A program made the position numbers and the translations under genes. 64,000 bases of DNA from Trichoplax adhaerens (lineage: Eukaryota > Placozoa > Uniplacotomia > Trichoplacea > Trichoplacidae): NCBI RefSeq assembly GCF_000150275.1, contig NW_002060945.1:5074123-5138122 (forward strand), read 5' to 3'. The notes beneath the pieces were generated by a model. The model searched no databases, was not told where the DNA came from, and was given only the letters and a program-made list of their open reading frames with translations. Shown here one piece after another: positions 26,001 to 40,000 of this stretch; position 1 is the first letter of the stretch; each line of letters begins with the position of its first letter.

Positions 26001-29000
26001 AAGTATATTTATGAAGTCATGTATCTTCAAAATGGATTGGAACCTAGTATTATGATATGCACTAATCGAAGAAATTAGCTTACGATGTGCTTTAGCGCAT
26101 ACCGGTTAACTGTTAACTTTCAGCTATTGTTTGTCACGAATTTATTCCATTTTGTAATCAGAAATTTTACGTTTTTGTCAGTTACTCGTGCGATGAATAC
26201 ATAATTAACGATAGCGAAGACAATAAAATTCAGAAGATCCGCGATCAATTGCAATCTAATCTCGAAAGGTAGGAATGATCTAAAGGTTCACGACTGTTGT
26301 ACTGTAGTTTTTTAATATATTATAATTTTTCTAGCGTATCAGTAGGTATCTCTTTTATTATTAGAAAGTATTATATTCATGTTCGTTTTATTACTAGTAT
26401 ACTAAGCATTTCTGAGACGTGCAACTTGTAATCAGGAAGATAGTGGAATTGGTAGAACTCATAGATGATTAGATTGAACAAAATTGACGCCAAGCGCTAT
26501 GCAAAGAATATTTCTAGCTTAAAAATTGTACCTAGCGTTTTATTTATAATTGTGTCTTGCATTGCACAAATATTACGGGTAATCTAAGAGGTTGTTTGGA
26601 TATGCTACTCTACTAGATACTACTTTAGCTCGTCTATATATTTCGGTCAAATATCAGTAGTTATGTGTGGTTCTTCCATCACAAAGTAAAAAGCTCTGAT
26701 TGAACTACATTAGCAATGTTCTTATTATTATATTTTGTCACTATTTTATAACAATATTAAATGACGCAATCTTTATTTCCAGTCAAACTGATGGAAATAA
26801 TAGCAAGCGATCGTGTGAACTTATTTGCATCGAACCATTAAGGAAAACTATCAGGGTTAGTAATCCATGCACCGTGCATTTCATGTATTTAAATGAACTG
26901 ATAGCCGTAGCTATTGTAATTACCTATAGGAGAATAAACTACATAAAGATTCAGCGTGGATGAAATTAAAGACACTATTATAGTAATCGCTGCGTTATTT
27001 TACAATCTTAGTTCTGTTTCATTATGCAGGAATATAGCGTATATACACGTATAATGTTTAGATAGATAGGTAAATAGAATTAGATGGTAAAAAGCAACAC
27101 CCATCGCGAATGTATACAAAACAATACTTATTGGTTTACGGTTTCACAGATCATACTGCAGTAAATTTCGTATTTAGAAATTGTAACTAATTGCTTGGAC
27201 TAACTATACAGTACTGCGAATACAGCCTTAAGGAATGCTTGTAATAAATTCCATCAATCAAGAATAATGCCAACTTGCCTATTATAAATTATTGAACTTA
27301 AGCACGAAATATTATTTATTGATCAGGTCGACGGAGAAAGGAGATCGACGTCGGCATATCAAATTTTGGGATTAAAAAATCTTGGTAATACGTGCTACTT
27401 AAATGCAATCTTACAATCACTTAGGTAACTATATCAGAAATTTTGCTAACAATGTATACTCAATAGCCGTTCATAAATTCAATGTAATTACTTTTGAAAT
27501 TACTAGCAATATAGATCCCTTCTGTCGCTACTTTAAGACGTTCAGATCCTTAACAGATTCGGATCCCCGTAAAGAGAAGCATGCTCATAATACTAGAGCT
27601 CAGGGTGATAATGTGTAAGATTTTCGGAACTGATCTACGTAGACCCTGTAATTAATGCCCTCTAATTGTTATTTATATATCACATAAGACTGTACTTTAT
27701 AATATGACTTAGAAATTTCACTATATTGTTACTTGGGTAAGTTAAATTAATCAGTGAAGCTACCAGACATGTTAACTACTGTAGGTTATAGTCATTATTA
27801 AGTAAAATCAATCCTGATACACGCTAACTAAAATTCCTTTGTTTTCCTTAACAGATGCATCGTAGATGAATTACGAAAAGTTCTTGATGGCTTAGGAGAG
27901 ATTAGTAGTTCATCATATTACTCTCCAAATTCCTTCTTAACTGCAATTTGTAAACTTATACCGAGATTTAGGTATTGTATACTATAATATTGTTTTTACC
28001 TAATTGTTAGTAAATTATATCTCTTTGAACGGCTTTGGTTTAGTAAAATCGCTAAACCACTATCCAGTTACAAAAAGAGATAGTATGAATTAACTCAAAG
28101 GCACAGATTGAGTTATATTTTGCTCACCATTTGAATGATTTAATGAGATTATAGAACTGGAATTCCTATTTAGTACCCCGTATTAGCTTTTAGAATGGAT
28201 ATGTCCAATTATATAGATCCGATGACCTGTTTTAAAAGCAAGACTAGACATGACAGGTTGCTTCGATGTTTAAACAGGGGTTATCATCAGCAAGATGCTC
28301 ACGAATTTATGCGGTACTTACTGGATCGCCTTCATACGGAATTAGGCAGGATGCGTGCTCCTTATTATGGAAATAAGCAAGTCTCAAACACAATAGTAAC
28401 CACGTTATTTAGGGGATCATTGCTGAATGAGGTCAACTGTCTTGTCTGTGATATTAACTCTCGAAAGACTGATTCATTTCTGGGTAAAACAATTAAGTTA
28501 CAGCTTTAATGCTACATATTTAGCCTGTTATTGATATTGAATTGATATACTAATTTGAAGTTTCTGCTAATCTTAGATCTTTCTCTTGACATTCCATCGG
28601 AATTTATCAGTAGACGAAATAAATCTATAGGCGATAACGATATATCTATATGCAAATTAACCGGTACGTAATATAAATGCCGTTTATTGTAAGTACCTAT
28701 AGCATTATGTTTCTTATAAACAATACTAAATACTACTTATTCGTAACTTCTAGATTGCTTATCTAGCTTTACCGAATTAGAAAAACTAGAAGATAGCGAA
28801 TTGTATTATTGTAGTAGTTGCACAAAGAAGCAGCTATCAACGAAGCAACTAAGAATAAAAACCTTACCGAGAGTACGTATGAAACTAATGGGACTTTTGA
28901 TTTATAACGACTTCATTAATTATAACTTGATCTGTGGCACCGTAATTGAATATTGTGTACCATCTTGTAGGTACTCTGCTTGCATTTGAAGAGATTTAGG

Positions 29001-29545
29001 TGGTCGTCGTGCATTAGAAAAAAGTTGGATATATATGTTGAATTTCCTATGATTGGATTAGATATGAAGCCTTATTTAACACTAAAGGTTAGTACTGTAG
29101 TATACGGTATAGGGTTGGGATTTAGTTTATGGAATGAAAAACTTTCAACTGCACTAACTGTGCTCGTGATGCTAATTATGCACAGAAAGCAAAGCAAACT
29201 AGTAACGGTCGCTCGATGTATGATTTGATTGCGGTGGTCGAACATCATGGATCAGGGTTTGCATATCTTATTTATATCGCAGTTAGTATAGAGTTAAGCA
29301 ACTCATATATGAAACTATTTGATTCCTAATTAGATATGGCAGTGGACACTATACTGCCTATGCTTACAAAGGTAAGAAAAATTATACATTCTATGCACCA
29401 CAAAATTTCTCTAAGCAATAAAGTATTTTAATAACCTATTTCAGATGGATGGTATCACTTTAACGATAGTACTGTAAGCGTAGCTATGGAAGAGCATGTT
29501 ATCAAGTGCAAGGCTTATATCCTATTCTACGTCCAACGTGAATAA
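23017..29545 (+). CDS. USP3: Ubiquitin-specific protease, USP3-like (zinc-finger UBP plus USP domain), 15 exons
   Basis: Exons: 23017-23101, 25477-25537, 25892-25975, 26182-26268, 26783-26855, 27327-27424, 27507-27614, 27855-27971, 28278-28483, 28577-28663, 28754-28872, 28971-29087, 29186-29256, 29334-29371, 29445-29545. They total 1452 bases, or 483 residues (human USP3 is 520). It starts MECPH as USP3 does. The zf-UBP domain (~1-95) has ligands C3/H5, C27/C30, C39/C42, C47, H54 and H58, and binds the free ubiquitin tail. The USP domain from ~143 has the Cys box [10 protein letters not shown] (C153), the [12 protein letters not shown] motif, a CxxC pair, the His box [11 protein letters not shown] (H443) and FNDS (D458): a complete catalytic triad. 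USP3 removes ubiquitin from histones H2A/H2B in the nucleus (family knowledge). Intron 1 (2.4 kb) is full of palindromic repeats. The exon 5 junction is the least certain; its donor is GTTAGT. Confidence 0.93.
24596..24895. repeat. TACAG/TACTG palindromic cluster in USP3 intron 1
   Basis: 300 bases of overlapping CTGTACAGTAC-type words, with runs of three or more pentamers on either strand. A weaker scatter of copies lies upstream at ~23945-24035. Confidence 0.85.
25140..25245. repeat. TACAG/TACTG palindromic cluster in USP3 intron 1
   Basis: Words such as GTACTGTACTGTAC and CAGTACAGTA ending ~230 bases before the second USP3 exon. Confidence 0.8.
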
Positions 29546-31072
29546 AGTTCTATAAATTCATTTTAGGTGAACAGCTTGTGATCATATTTTCAGCTTTTGT
29601 GTCGGCAAAAATATGATATATTTTAGTAAAATTCTGTTATTCAGTATGTATTCCTCTTATTGCTGTTAATCTTTCTACCAAGACATGCGAGGCAAAAATT
29701 ACTTCGTAATCGCATCGTAGTTTAAAGATTGATAAGCACTGTCTGAAAGTGTAATTGTAGCTGAAGCACTATGTTTCGAAATCGGATTGCCTACTTACTA
29801 TCTAAGATTACAGTAGGGTAATTCATTTTTCTATACGTTACCTTTCCATACGATTTTATAAACTAGCTTCACATAGGGGCTTTTTTTAGATATACTAACG
29901 AAGAATCAACTCACGTTCACGATGTTTACAGGATATTCTACATTTGACTGTAGGTTAAATCTTCGAGTAAAAACTAACCAGCATGTAGTCTGTTTTCGGT
30001 GTCATACATTTAACATCAAGTCTCCGCTACGGTATTTGTATAATTTGAATGGAAGCCATTTCAACGCGATGTGTACTGAAACTTTATCACCTTTTTTAAC
30101 TAATTATATTTTTTATTTGTAACTTAAAATAATATACAGATGATCCCTCCTAATTAACTTCTAATCTATTGTAATCCTTATATTTCTAGTCTGATTTATT
30201 GAAAAATATAATATCGATAGTGTAGACATTCGCGGTACGACATTAGAATTTTCGCTATTTACTTTTATTTTTACGATTCACTTTGTAATTGTTGCAACTT
30301 GTAAACAGATACTATGCAAAACTAAATCAAAGTTCAATAAATGAACTGAGCTCGAGCTATCAATTGCTACTTACCTGCTTTTTGTAGAACGTAGTACTGA
30401 CATGTTATCTAAATCGCTATACACAGTAATTATTTTCGCTATAGAACTAAGCAGTTCGTTTACTGGATAGCGGATATATGGTATGTCTACTTGATACGGT
30501 TAGCGGGCGAATGCATAGATGATTAGTAGTTGCTATAATGCTGCGCCAGCATGATACCTCTAAAGATTAACAGTCACAATTGTTACCATTACTCGTATTT
30601 ATTCATATTAATACTATTCATGGAGCAACTATCTTGTTTATCATGTATTGCAGTAACATTATAGGCCATCGTTCTAATATAATCACTTTTATCAAAATGG
30701 ATCAATTCTACAGCTACGCTATTTATGATAATTTTATTGGTTTTCGCCTCAAAAACAATAAGTTAATTATAGTTACCATGACAATTAAACTCCCCTTCTT
30801 GATTGTTATTCAAATGATCAGCGTTAGTCTCGGTTCAGATACACACGATGGAAAGATGCCTGTTATGAAAACTGAATTTAATTATTTCGAATTAAGAAAA
30901 CTATGTAACTCTAAAGAATCAGTTATGCATCCTAACTTTTTCGATTGAATCACACCTACTTTATATACGTATTCACTCTATCGATCTTAAAAGATAGTGT
31001 TACCCACATCGATTGCGACCTCAGTAATATCCTACGTCAACTTTAGTAATTTGATTATTAGGAGAATTAGTA
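29546..31072. other. Spacer between USP3 and the PDZ gene; no gene seen
   Basis: 1.5 kb of AT-rich DNA between two genes on the same strand, so it should hold the USP3 3' end and the PDZ-gene promoter. The open frame at 30580-30948 has no ATG at its start, no conserved-looking composition and no splice-flanked extension, so I do not call it. No palindromic cluster was seen, unlike the divergent spacers. Confidence 0.6.
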
Positions 31073-34000
31073 ATGGCCCTGAGTTCTGATCGAGCTCAAA
31101 TCACGCTATTTCTTTTAGCGCAACTTCGACCTGTAGTAGCTGAAAATTTACAATCGTACGGTACTGATTACCTGGATAATGTCGATATTAGCATTAAATC
31201 ATTAGCATCTTATCTCCAATCTATCGGATTCAACCAAAAAGATCAATTAGATTATAATAGATTAATTACCTACGGTTTTTTACCAACTAAGATACCCAAA
31301 TTATCAGATCTCGACTTCGCTGTCGATATTGCAATTGTCTATATACAAAAATGTCAACATCATCTAATCCAACCGTTCAATCTAGCTTGCACTCCAGAGA
31401 CATCTGTTGATGGAATTACAAGGAAATATTACGTTAAGCAGATCAATGATATTAATTTACAAGGGCAATTATATTTGGAAGATGAAGTTTTAGCAATCAA
31501 TGGTCATGCAATTTGCCATATTTTACCAAGTAAAGCAATGTAAGTCATATCAAAATAATGGTTTAAGTTATTAATAAATAACCGCAATAACACAAGAAAG
31601 CTAAAATTAATTGGCAGTAACGGTATGTAGATAATTCTAGTGTCAACCTTAACATTTTATGACACACACGTAAATCTATAAATAAAATCGGCTAAATTCT
31701 TTCATTCAACGACACTATGCGTCCCACTAATATTTTGTTGATATACTCGTACATGTAACTCCGTCATTAATCTAGTCGCGCGAATGCTATCTCTTTGAAT
31801 TATATTCTAGCATGGTTCTCTGAGAAAAAGCTTCACTGTATCGCTTCCTTTAAATCAATTTGTTGATGATGTTCCAGTATTCTTTATCTATTTACGCACA
31901 GTACTTAATTTAAATTGTGCTTATCGCAAAATAGGGTATGTGAATTGAGTAACTTAATAAAGCTATAAACTACTGTATCCTACTACCCTCGTACAAAAAT
32001 TAGCTTTAAAATCACACAGTATTTATGGCTTTCATAGTAAAATTCATCAAGTATCAGAGACATATAGTATAACCCTTCAATCACCCAAAAACAATAATGC
32101 AGTTCTTAGTATAATTTGAAGAGATGCTAATTCAATCTATTAATTATTAATTTAAATAGTTAATATAAGCATTTATCCAAACTTAATTTTATAAGAAAAG
32201 TTGACGATAATGTTAGTATAGGTTGTATAGTCGTTACGCTGTTATTTATAGCTTTCCTTGTCATAAATATTACTTATATCCTGTTTCTGTTTTTAAACAA
32301 ACTAGAAAGCTACTAGTTCTACTGAATAAAATGTGATTATGAGCTTTAGTTTAATTAATATAGTTTTTGAAGATTGTATTCTTTTCATCACTTAAAATGT
32401 TACCAGTGCAATAAACTTACCTAACTTGAGTGATCCTACAGTACAGTTGCTTAATCATACTATCGCTTTAACAATTATTTGATGACGCAAGAAATAACAC
32501 AGCAAGACCTTCAAATCTTAGTGTTAGAAGTGCAATCTTTAGTAAAATTTTTATTTGCTAAACATCAGAAAACCATATGATTTTGGCTTAAACAGGTAGT
32601 ACGAGTACAATAATTACTACTCGCTGTAAAGATTCATTTTATACTGTATGATATTATATTAATAAGATAGCATTAAATTCCGTATTTGTTTAATCTTTAA
32701 TTATTGGATTACGAGTATACTAATTTTGATTCTAGATTTGAGTTTCGCTTAAAAGCATTTTCAAACTCCTACCCTCAATTAGACCTAGTAAAATTATTAC
32801 AATGTGATCACTAGCCACGCCACCTTACATAAAGTTCTTAGAATATTTAGCTGAAACTGTTCTACTGAGTATTCTAAGAACTTTATGTAAGGTGGTGTGG
32901 GCTAGTGATCACCTCTTTTAAGACATTCTTGCTGATACGTAATCTATTCCAACAGTTGAAAGTAGTTTCTGATCTCGAACGTATAATGCCTTAATTGGCT
33001 CATTTTACGGTACTATATTATCGCTGTATGCGAATAGCTAAGAAACTGCATTAGTAAGAAATCTTCATCAATATTTCGGATGTTGTATAACAATTACAGT
33101 ACAAACCTTAGTTCTACGACAACTAATAGACAGATTCATGAGAGCTAAAAACGTATGTAGCAATAGCTACTAGCCATCATGCAATGAAATTAAAGTCTAT
33201 CTAAAGATCAGGCTAAATATATTCTCAGTTTCTTTCCGATCGATTTGTCATAAATTCATTAACGAAATATCTAAACTGCAGTAGCTTCTTCATTTTATAC
33301 CATTAATGCAGTAAACTATAAAATATTAACAAAGTTTCGATTTCTTTAAACTCTGTTATAGTATACATAATTTCAAAAATAGAATGCTGTATTGTTTGTA
33401 GATAAATCGAAATTTTTGCGTTAAATTTATTTAAAATCCAATTACATATTGACCGGTCTTTACTTAGTTTAATCGTTTTTATTTATCTAAAGATTTTACT
33501 AAACTGGTAGCATTACAATAAAATTCCTAAATGTTTCCAAAATAAAAGATTTAATTACACTAACTTATTGAATTTATCAATTTCAGATGGTTTATCAATA
33601 ATAGCCTAAGATATGGCATAACGACTTTAACAGTCGCTCGTCCTTTTTCCGCTAATTCTATCCAAACAAACTTAGACACAATGGTAGGCTTAGCATACTC
33701 CATTGTACACAGCAACAGCTTAAATTCTTGTATTGGTCGCCTTCAAGAAGAACTGTTATCACAATCTTCTGTGAAAACCAAAACTACGGTAAAACTATTT
33801 GCGTTCAAGTAGTTACAAAAATATTACCGTACTATCGCTTCTATCGCTTCCATTTCAAGTTATCCTTTACAGTCCTAAAGCTAAAATTATTTCTGGTAGC
33901 ACAGAATTTCGATAACTTTTGTATATAAAGATGACATGATACTATCGCAACATTTCGGTTTATCTTAACGTAAAAATAAAATCATTGCATAGCACTTGCA

Positions 34001-37000
34001 AAAATGTATCCTAATGTATGATACAATTATAATTTAAGGCAGAGCAAGTTACATACATATACGGTGACTTACAAGGAGTTTATCGATTTTACAATCTAAA
34101 GTATAATTTTAACCCATATCTTAAATATCAATTTTTAAATTTTTAAAATAGTGGTCAATAGAGAAAATGCATATTATGGTTGATTCAGATGGACTTGGGA
34201 TAACTTTATATACGGATGACATAAGACCCGGAATATATATTGCTACAATACAAGGAGCTGCTGCTAAGTAAGTTCATATCGACAGTTTAAACTGTTTATG
34301 TGGTTGTTATATATTGTAACTATGACGAAGAATTTACCTAAACTTTGTCTAATAATATTCAGGCTTAACGTAATACTCGTACTCATCCTGTTTTAATTAT
34401 GTATACAAAACACTATCAATTGAATAGGGATGGAAGATTGAAAGAACATGATCGACTTTTGGCAATTAACGGCAAATGTTTACTTGCGTTAACGCATGAT
34501 GAAGCACATGCATGTGTACAACAGGGTGCACAAGAAAATAATGGTTCAGTAATGCAGTTAATTATTGCTTCTCAGAAGGTATTATTTAATTTAGATAAAT
34601 TATTTTAAGATGAGAACAAATACATATCTAATAGCCTTTAGTTTAATCTTGTTATAATAAAAAAGCTTCGGCATTCTTATACCGTAGTAAGTAAGTAACT
34701 ACGCTTCGTTGTCGTTATATATCAGGTTTCTAATTTTTAATTGTACTTTAGTTATAATAATCTCTTAAAGTATATAGTGCATTGATTATATTGTAGATCT
34801 TTTGTTTATCCTTATAACTTTTCAATTATATATTAGTATACGGTATTGTACCTTCAATCTATTACATAGCCACTCTTCAAATTCGAAATAAGGAGGCTAA
34901 ATAATATTTATTTATTAATAGCATCTATTATAATTATCACATATAACGTCAAACCAATCAAATCTCAGCGTATAATCCAATAATATACTATCGTAATTTA
35001 GAATATTATTAACAAATAACAGACTATAATGCTTAGAGATTGATTAAGCTTTCAAATACAATTAATACTAGACCGTAATCGACGAAGAACCGTACGCTAA
35101 CGTTAAAAATGGTCGGATTGTCCTACCTGATAAGCAAAAACCCTCACTATTACATAATGAAAACATTTTAAATGAAACGATTAATGTAGACCAAGATGAC
35201 TATATATACCATAACAACGACATTAATGATGATACTTCTATCGGCCAACTTCCAACATTTGCCCTAGAAGTTATTCAAGATTCATTTCAAACTCAATCTA
35301 GTGAAATCCAAAATGCTAATTCCGCTGCTAGTGATGGTAATGACAGCACTGAACCTAGTAATATTCAAGCCGGCAACCAAGATGATATGCCACAAGTCCC
35401 AGTTCAAATAATAACTAGTTCATCAGATTTGGAAGCAATTCCAAGTATTTCACCTATACAAGATCAAATTGGCGATCAAAAGGAAATAATTGATGATGCC
35501 GAGTATGTAATCGAAGAGGTTATACTACAAAAAGGTAAACAAATATTGTTACTGATTTGATTTGAAATAATAGCATTTCCACAAGAATTATAAAACATCT
35601 ATACAATATCACTCTATCTTCATGACGGTACTATAGTGGAAAATGTTAGCTTGGGAATTGGTGTTGGATTATTAGCTGATCTTGACGCAAATGAGAAAGG
35701 AAAATATAATCAAGGTATATTTATACAGCATCTCAAGAAAGGATCGCAAGGAATGGAATGTGGCAAGCTACAGTAAGCTTAATCAATTAATAATATATTA
35801 CCGGTACTTTCGGAGTGACTGTAATTAAAATAGCCCATTTCTAATTTTATTGTGTGAAAAGTATGAGACTCAATGTCTTTAAACTACCTACATATGAAAG
35901 TTACTGTATTACTTAGAAATTACCTCTCGTTTAATTAACGATGCTATTGCTTAATTAGCGTCGACTCCGCCAAGATAGTACAGCAGATAGAACTGAATAC
36001 TTGCCTAAAACTTATTATTTTAGAACCATTAATCAAGTTTGACTTAGAATTAAGCCTTTATACGCTCATATTAGATACTGTATTGTAATTATCACTTTGA
36101 GTCATAATAAATATAATCAATTGAAAGTATAAACATCGAAATAGTGAAGTGTACGATAAATCATAATTTGTAATGATTACGTTACTCTACATCTATCGCA
36201 CACTACACGAAAAAATTTTTTACAAACAAAAAACTGCCAGTATATTACATTATTAAAGTGGATGATAAGCTTACGGTACCGTACTCCATGTAATAATAAT
36301 ATTAATACGCACGTATAGAGTAGATTCATGACTGACGCAAGAAGTCGACAATAATATTTTTACTCCATTGACAGTCACCATCTCAATCTCTAAACGGATA
36401 TTTCTTTTATAGCCGTGGTGATCAAATAGTAGAGGTCAATGGAACAAGTTTAATCGGCGTTACTCTAAGTCAAGCATACGGCATTCTAGGCCAGTTAAAG
36501 CCGGGCAATGTTGTCATGATTACGAGACATCATCAAGATCCAAAAATATCTGAGCAATTTATGGATAAAACTTTAAAAGCTTTAGAAAGTAAGGGTAAAA
36601 GCGGATGGAGATTAAGCGAAGACGAGAAAGAACCTCACCGTCTTAACAGGTGACTTATTTTTAGCCTTTTAGAAATATTCTTAATGAAATGCTCGTATGC
36701 GAGTATATTAAATTTCTACAGTACATTGTAAATAATATATGTTGTACATTTACATAATATACATCTGTTTGTATTAAAAATAAAAACAACCATGATTTGA
36801 TACCTTAATAAAAAAACATTTAGGTCATCCTCGTATCGAGATGTTTCAAATACGGACGCTGATGAGCCTCAAAGTAGATCGAGGGTAATTTAAGCTATCT
36901 GTATATCAAAATTTTTTAACGTAACATTGATATACAGTATTACAATATATAAGGTAATAATGTTAATACAGTACACACTGTATAATATCAATTTTATCCA

Positions 37001-40000
37001 AGATGGAATTTATAATTCTAAAGCAATATTTACCAAGTAGTACTAGAAGCAGACTAACCAGGCTATCATATTCAATTATTGATATCGTATAGACACATAC
37101 ATTATCTATAGTCTCTCGGAGTCCAGTTGCAATAGCGAAAAATTTTCTTCGACCGAAGCCTCTAGAGCCATTAAATTCCAACGAAATATCAAGTCCAGAC
37201 GTTGATACACTATTAGTCAATAGCGAGAGCTCTAAAGATCATCTAATCGAAGTAGTTCAACTTCGTAATGATGTTGCCGAAACCATTGGAATGCAGCTAC
37301 ATGTTAGAAATGAAAGTGTTAACACCTTTAATGCTGATGGAGAATCGGTTGTTAAAACGTATAACCGTGTATTTATTGCCTCGGTGGCTAAAGACGGAGC
37401 AGCAGCACGTGCAATAGGCGGCTCAGGTAGTTTACGTGCTGATGATGAAATTTTAGAAGTAGATGGTAAGGTATTAAAAGATTTATCACCTGAGAGCTTA
37501 CAAGCGACATTTCGTGAGATGCCGTCCGTTGTTAGTATGAAAATCAAACGAATGTTAGCGTTATCTAACAAACAGGATCCACTGAGAAGATCTGTAAAAC
37601 CACCAGAAAAGCCTAATCGTAACAGTATGATTTTCGACGATGGCCAATTACAGCTGTCTGATTCTGGTACAAATAGAACTAGGGGATCATCGAGTATTAA
37701 TATTCCTAATGTAATAGAAAGCTTGGAGGAGGTTTCACAAGTAACTGATTTAACTACTCCAGATCATATACAAAGCCATAATGACGATTCTACAGCCTCC
37801 CCCTCATCAGTTATCCTTGATGGGACGCTTGGATCCAGATATGATGATAATCTCGACATGATTACTGGACAAGAACATAACGAAAGGGCTGATAGTCAAC
37901 TAATATCAGATCCAGTAAGGAACGGATTACTTGAGCAAGTAATTAATGACAAAGCTATTTCACCTGGTAGAGATCATCAATCAGATGATCAACTTTTAAA
38001 TAATCAAGGTAATGTAAATCTATCAAAGTTAATGTATTATAATCACAATGTCATCTCTAAAGTAGCAGTTGTTGCCTTTACTGATCACAGTGAAACATAA
38101 TTGTGTTGTTACTAATTAATAAAACCTGATTCCTGCAATAGCAACACCTGGAGCACTGTCTACTAGTACCGGTGCGGAAACTAAAAAGAAACGTAAAGGA
38201 AAATTTTGGAGAAGGAAATCTGCCGCAGATATTAAAGTTTCAGTAGATAACGAAGATGTATCCATTTTTATAGGAAATGATCAATATCGGCTATTATCTA
38301 GTATTCCTCGAGGACGCAAAATTGATGAACCCTATCATATTATTTTGCAAAAAACTCGATCTAAGGGGCTTGGATTGAAGTTAGAGTTAGATCTTGCGTC
38401 TCAGTCTTTTAAAATAGTAAAATATCGCTCAACTGGTACGATCAATAAGAAAGAGGATTTAACGTAAGTGAATAATTAATTAAAGAAATAAATGTATACT
38501 CTTTAACAAAATTTATAAATTGCATGTGACATAATCCAATACTTTCAATTTTAAGCGAGGTCAATCATCTATTAATTCAGTATGCTCTGCACGCTAGTTG
38601 ATTACAGAAAATCTGCTTTAGAAGTAATTAAAGCGCATTTCGATGGTGATATATCCTATTGAGTTCATAGTTGCCGGGATTATCATATATGAATATTGCG
38701 TTCTGGATTGCTTCTCCATCCTATTATTGTAATAGCATTACTAGTTAATCGTTGCTGTAGAATTAATTCATAACTTACGTTAACGAAATAATTCAATTAT
38801 GAAAAGATTTTCCTTCAAAATCAAAGCTCAATAAACAATTGCAATTATTTAATGGTAATTGTGTTATTCTATTTTAAATTTCCGCAGTGTGGGCGATCTT
38901 GCTTTGAATATCAATAATCAAAACCTAGTAGGTAAAACGTCATCTGAAATCGAACGTATACTCAAATCGCTACCCTACGGACCGGTTACTATTGTTGCTG
39001 AAACTGCACACAGTTGGGCTAAGAGAGCTGCTGATTTAATGAGGTTAAGCACTTCAATGCTCAATGCGCCTTCATCGTCTGCTATAGAAACTCCTAAATC
39101 AGGATCTGAAGAACTGACAGTTTTATCAGTACAGGTAATTGCTTACAGTAATGTTGATATACAGTACCGTATATCTGCTGTGATCTTTAATTATTTCACC
39201 CTTGTAATAAGATTTGTATCTCATATCTATTGCTATTAAAATAAATTTTAAGTAAAATTAGTTTTAATAGCAATGCAATACCATAATTGCATCCCTTAAT
39301 AACTCCGGTTAACAAGTAAGCAGATTGAATGCTATTTTATGAGTTAAAGAATAAAATAAATTTTTATTCAGTAACAAAATTAGCGTAATTCGCAACTGCA
39401 TAGGATCATCTAACAATTATAAACTATAATCAATCTATAGATTATCGCTACCATCTTAGGGTTAAAAATTATTATCATATTACTATATAAAATGTCATCC
39501 AGAGTAGGATAAGCACAGCAGTTGTATGCATGATACTCCATATAATTCAATAGAATACAAATTAAATTATTGGATTCTAATGCACTCGTTGATTTGTAGC
39601 AGACGGAACTGTAAGGGGCCTCTCTTAATATTCTCTCTGAAAGCTGCTATTGTTATATTAGAAACACCTTGATAAAAACTTTCATGTCTTAATTACCGTT
39701 TTCTAGCGAATTGACTATCCTACGAATATTTTTAGATCGATAAGAGCGATGCTGCTATTTTTGGTGTTACTGTGGAAGAGGGCTATCATATGGATACGTC
39801 TTATATTTATATTAAAGACATCGAGCCAGGTTCACCAGCTGGATGTTCTAATAAATTTCTCCTTGGCGATCGTATCATTTCAATTAATAATCAATCCACA
39901 GTAGGAGTTTCAGCAGAAGAAGCTGAAGTAATTTTAGCATCTTCATCAGGTATTATCGACATGGTCATCCACAGATTACCCCGTAGTAAGTCAATAACCG

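Noticed and set aside
30580-30948. 122-codon open frame between USP3 and the PDZ gene
   Set aside because: Begins at a non-ATG codon, has AT-driven composition (Ile/Asn/Phe/Lys), and shows no domain or exon partner.
37257-37571. 104-codon minus-strand frame
   Set aside because: Antisense shadow of the fourth PDZ domain.
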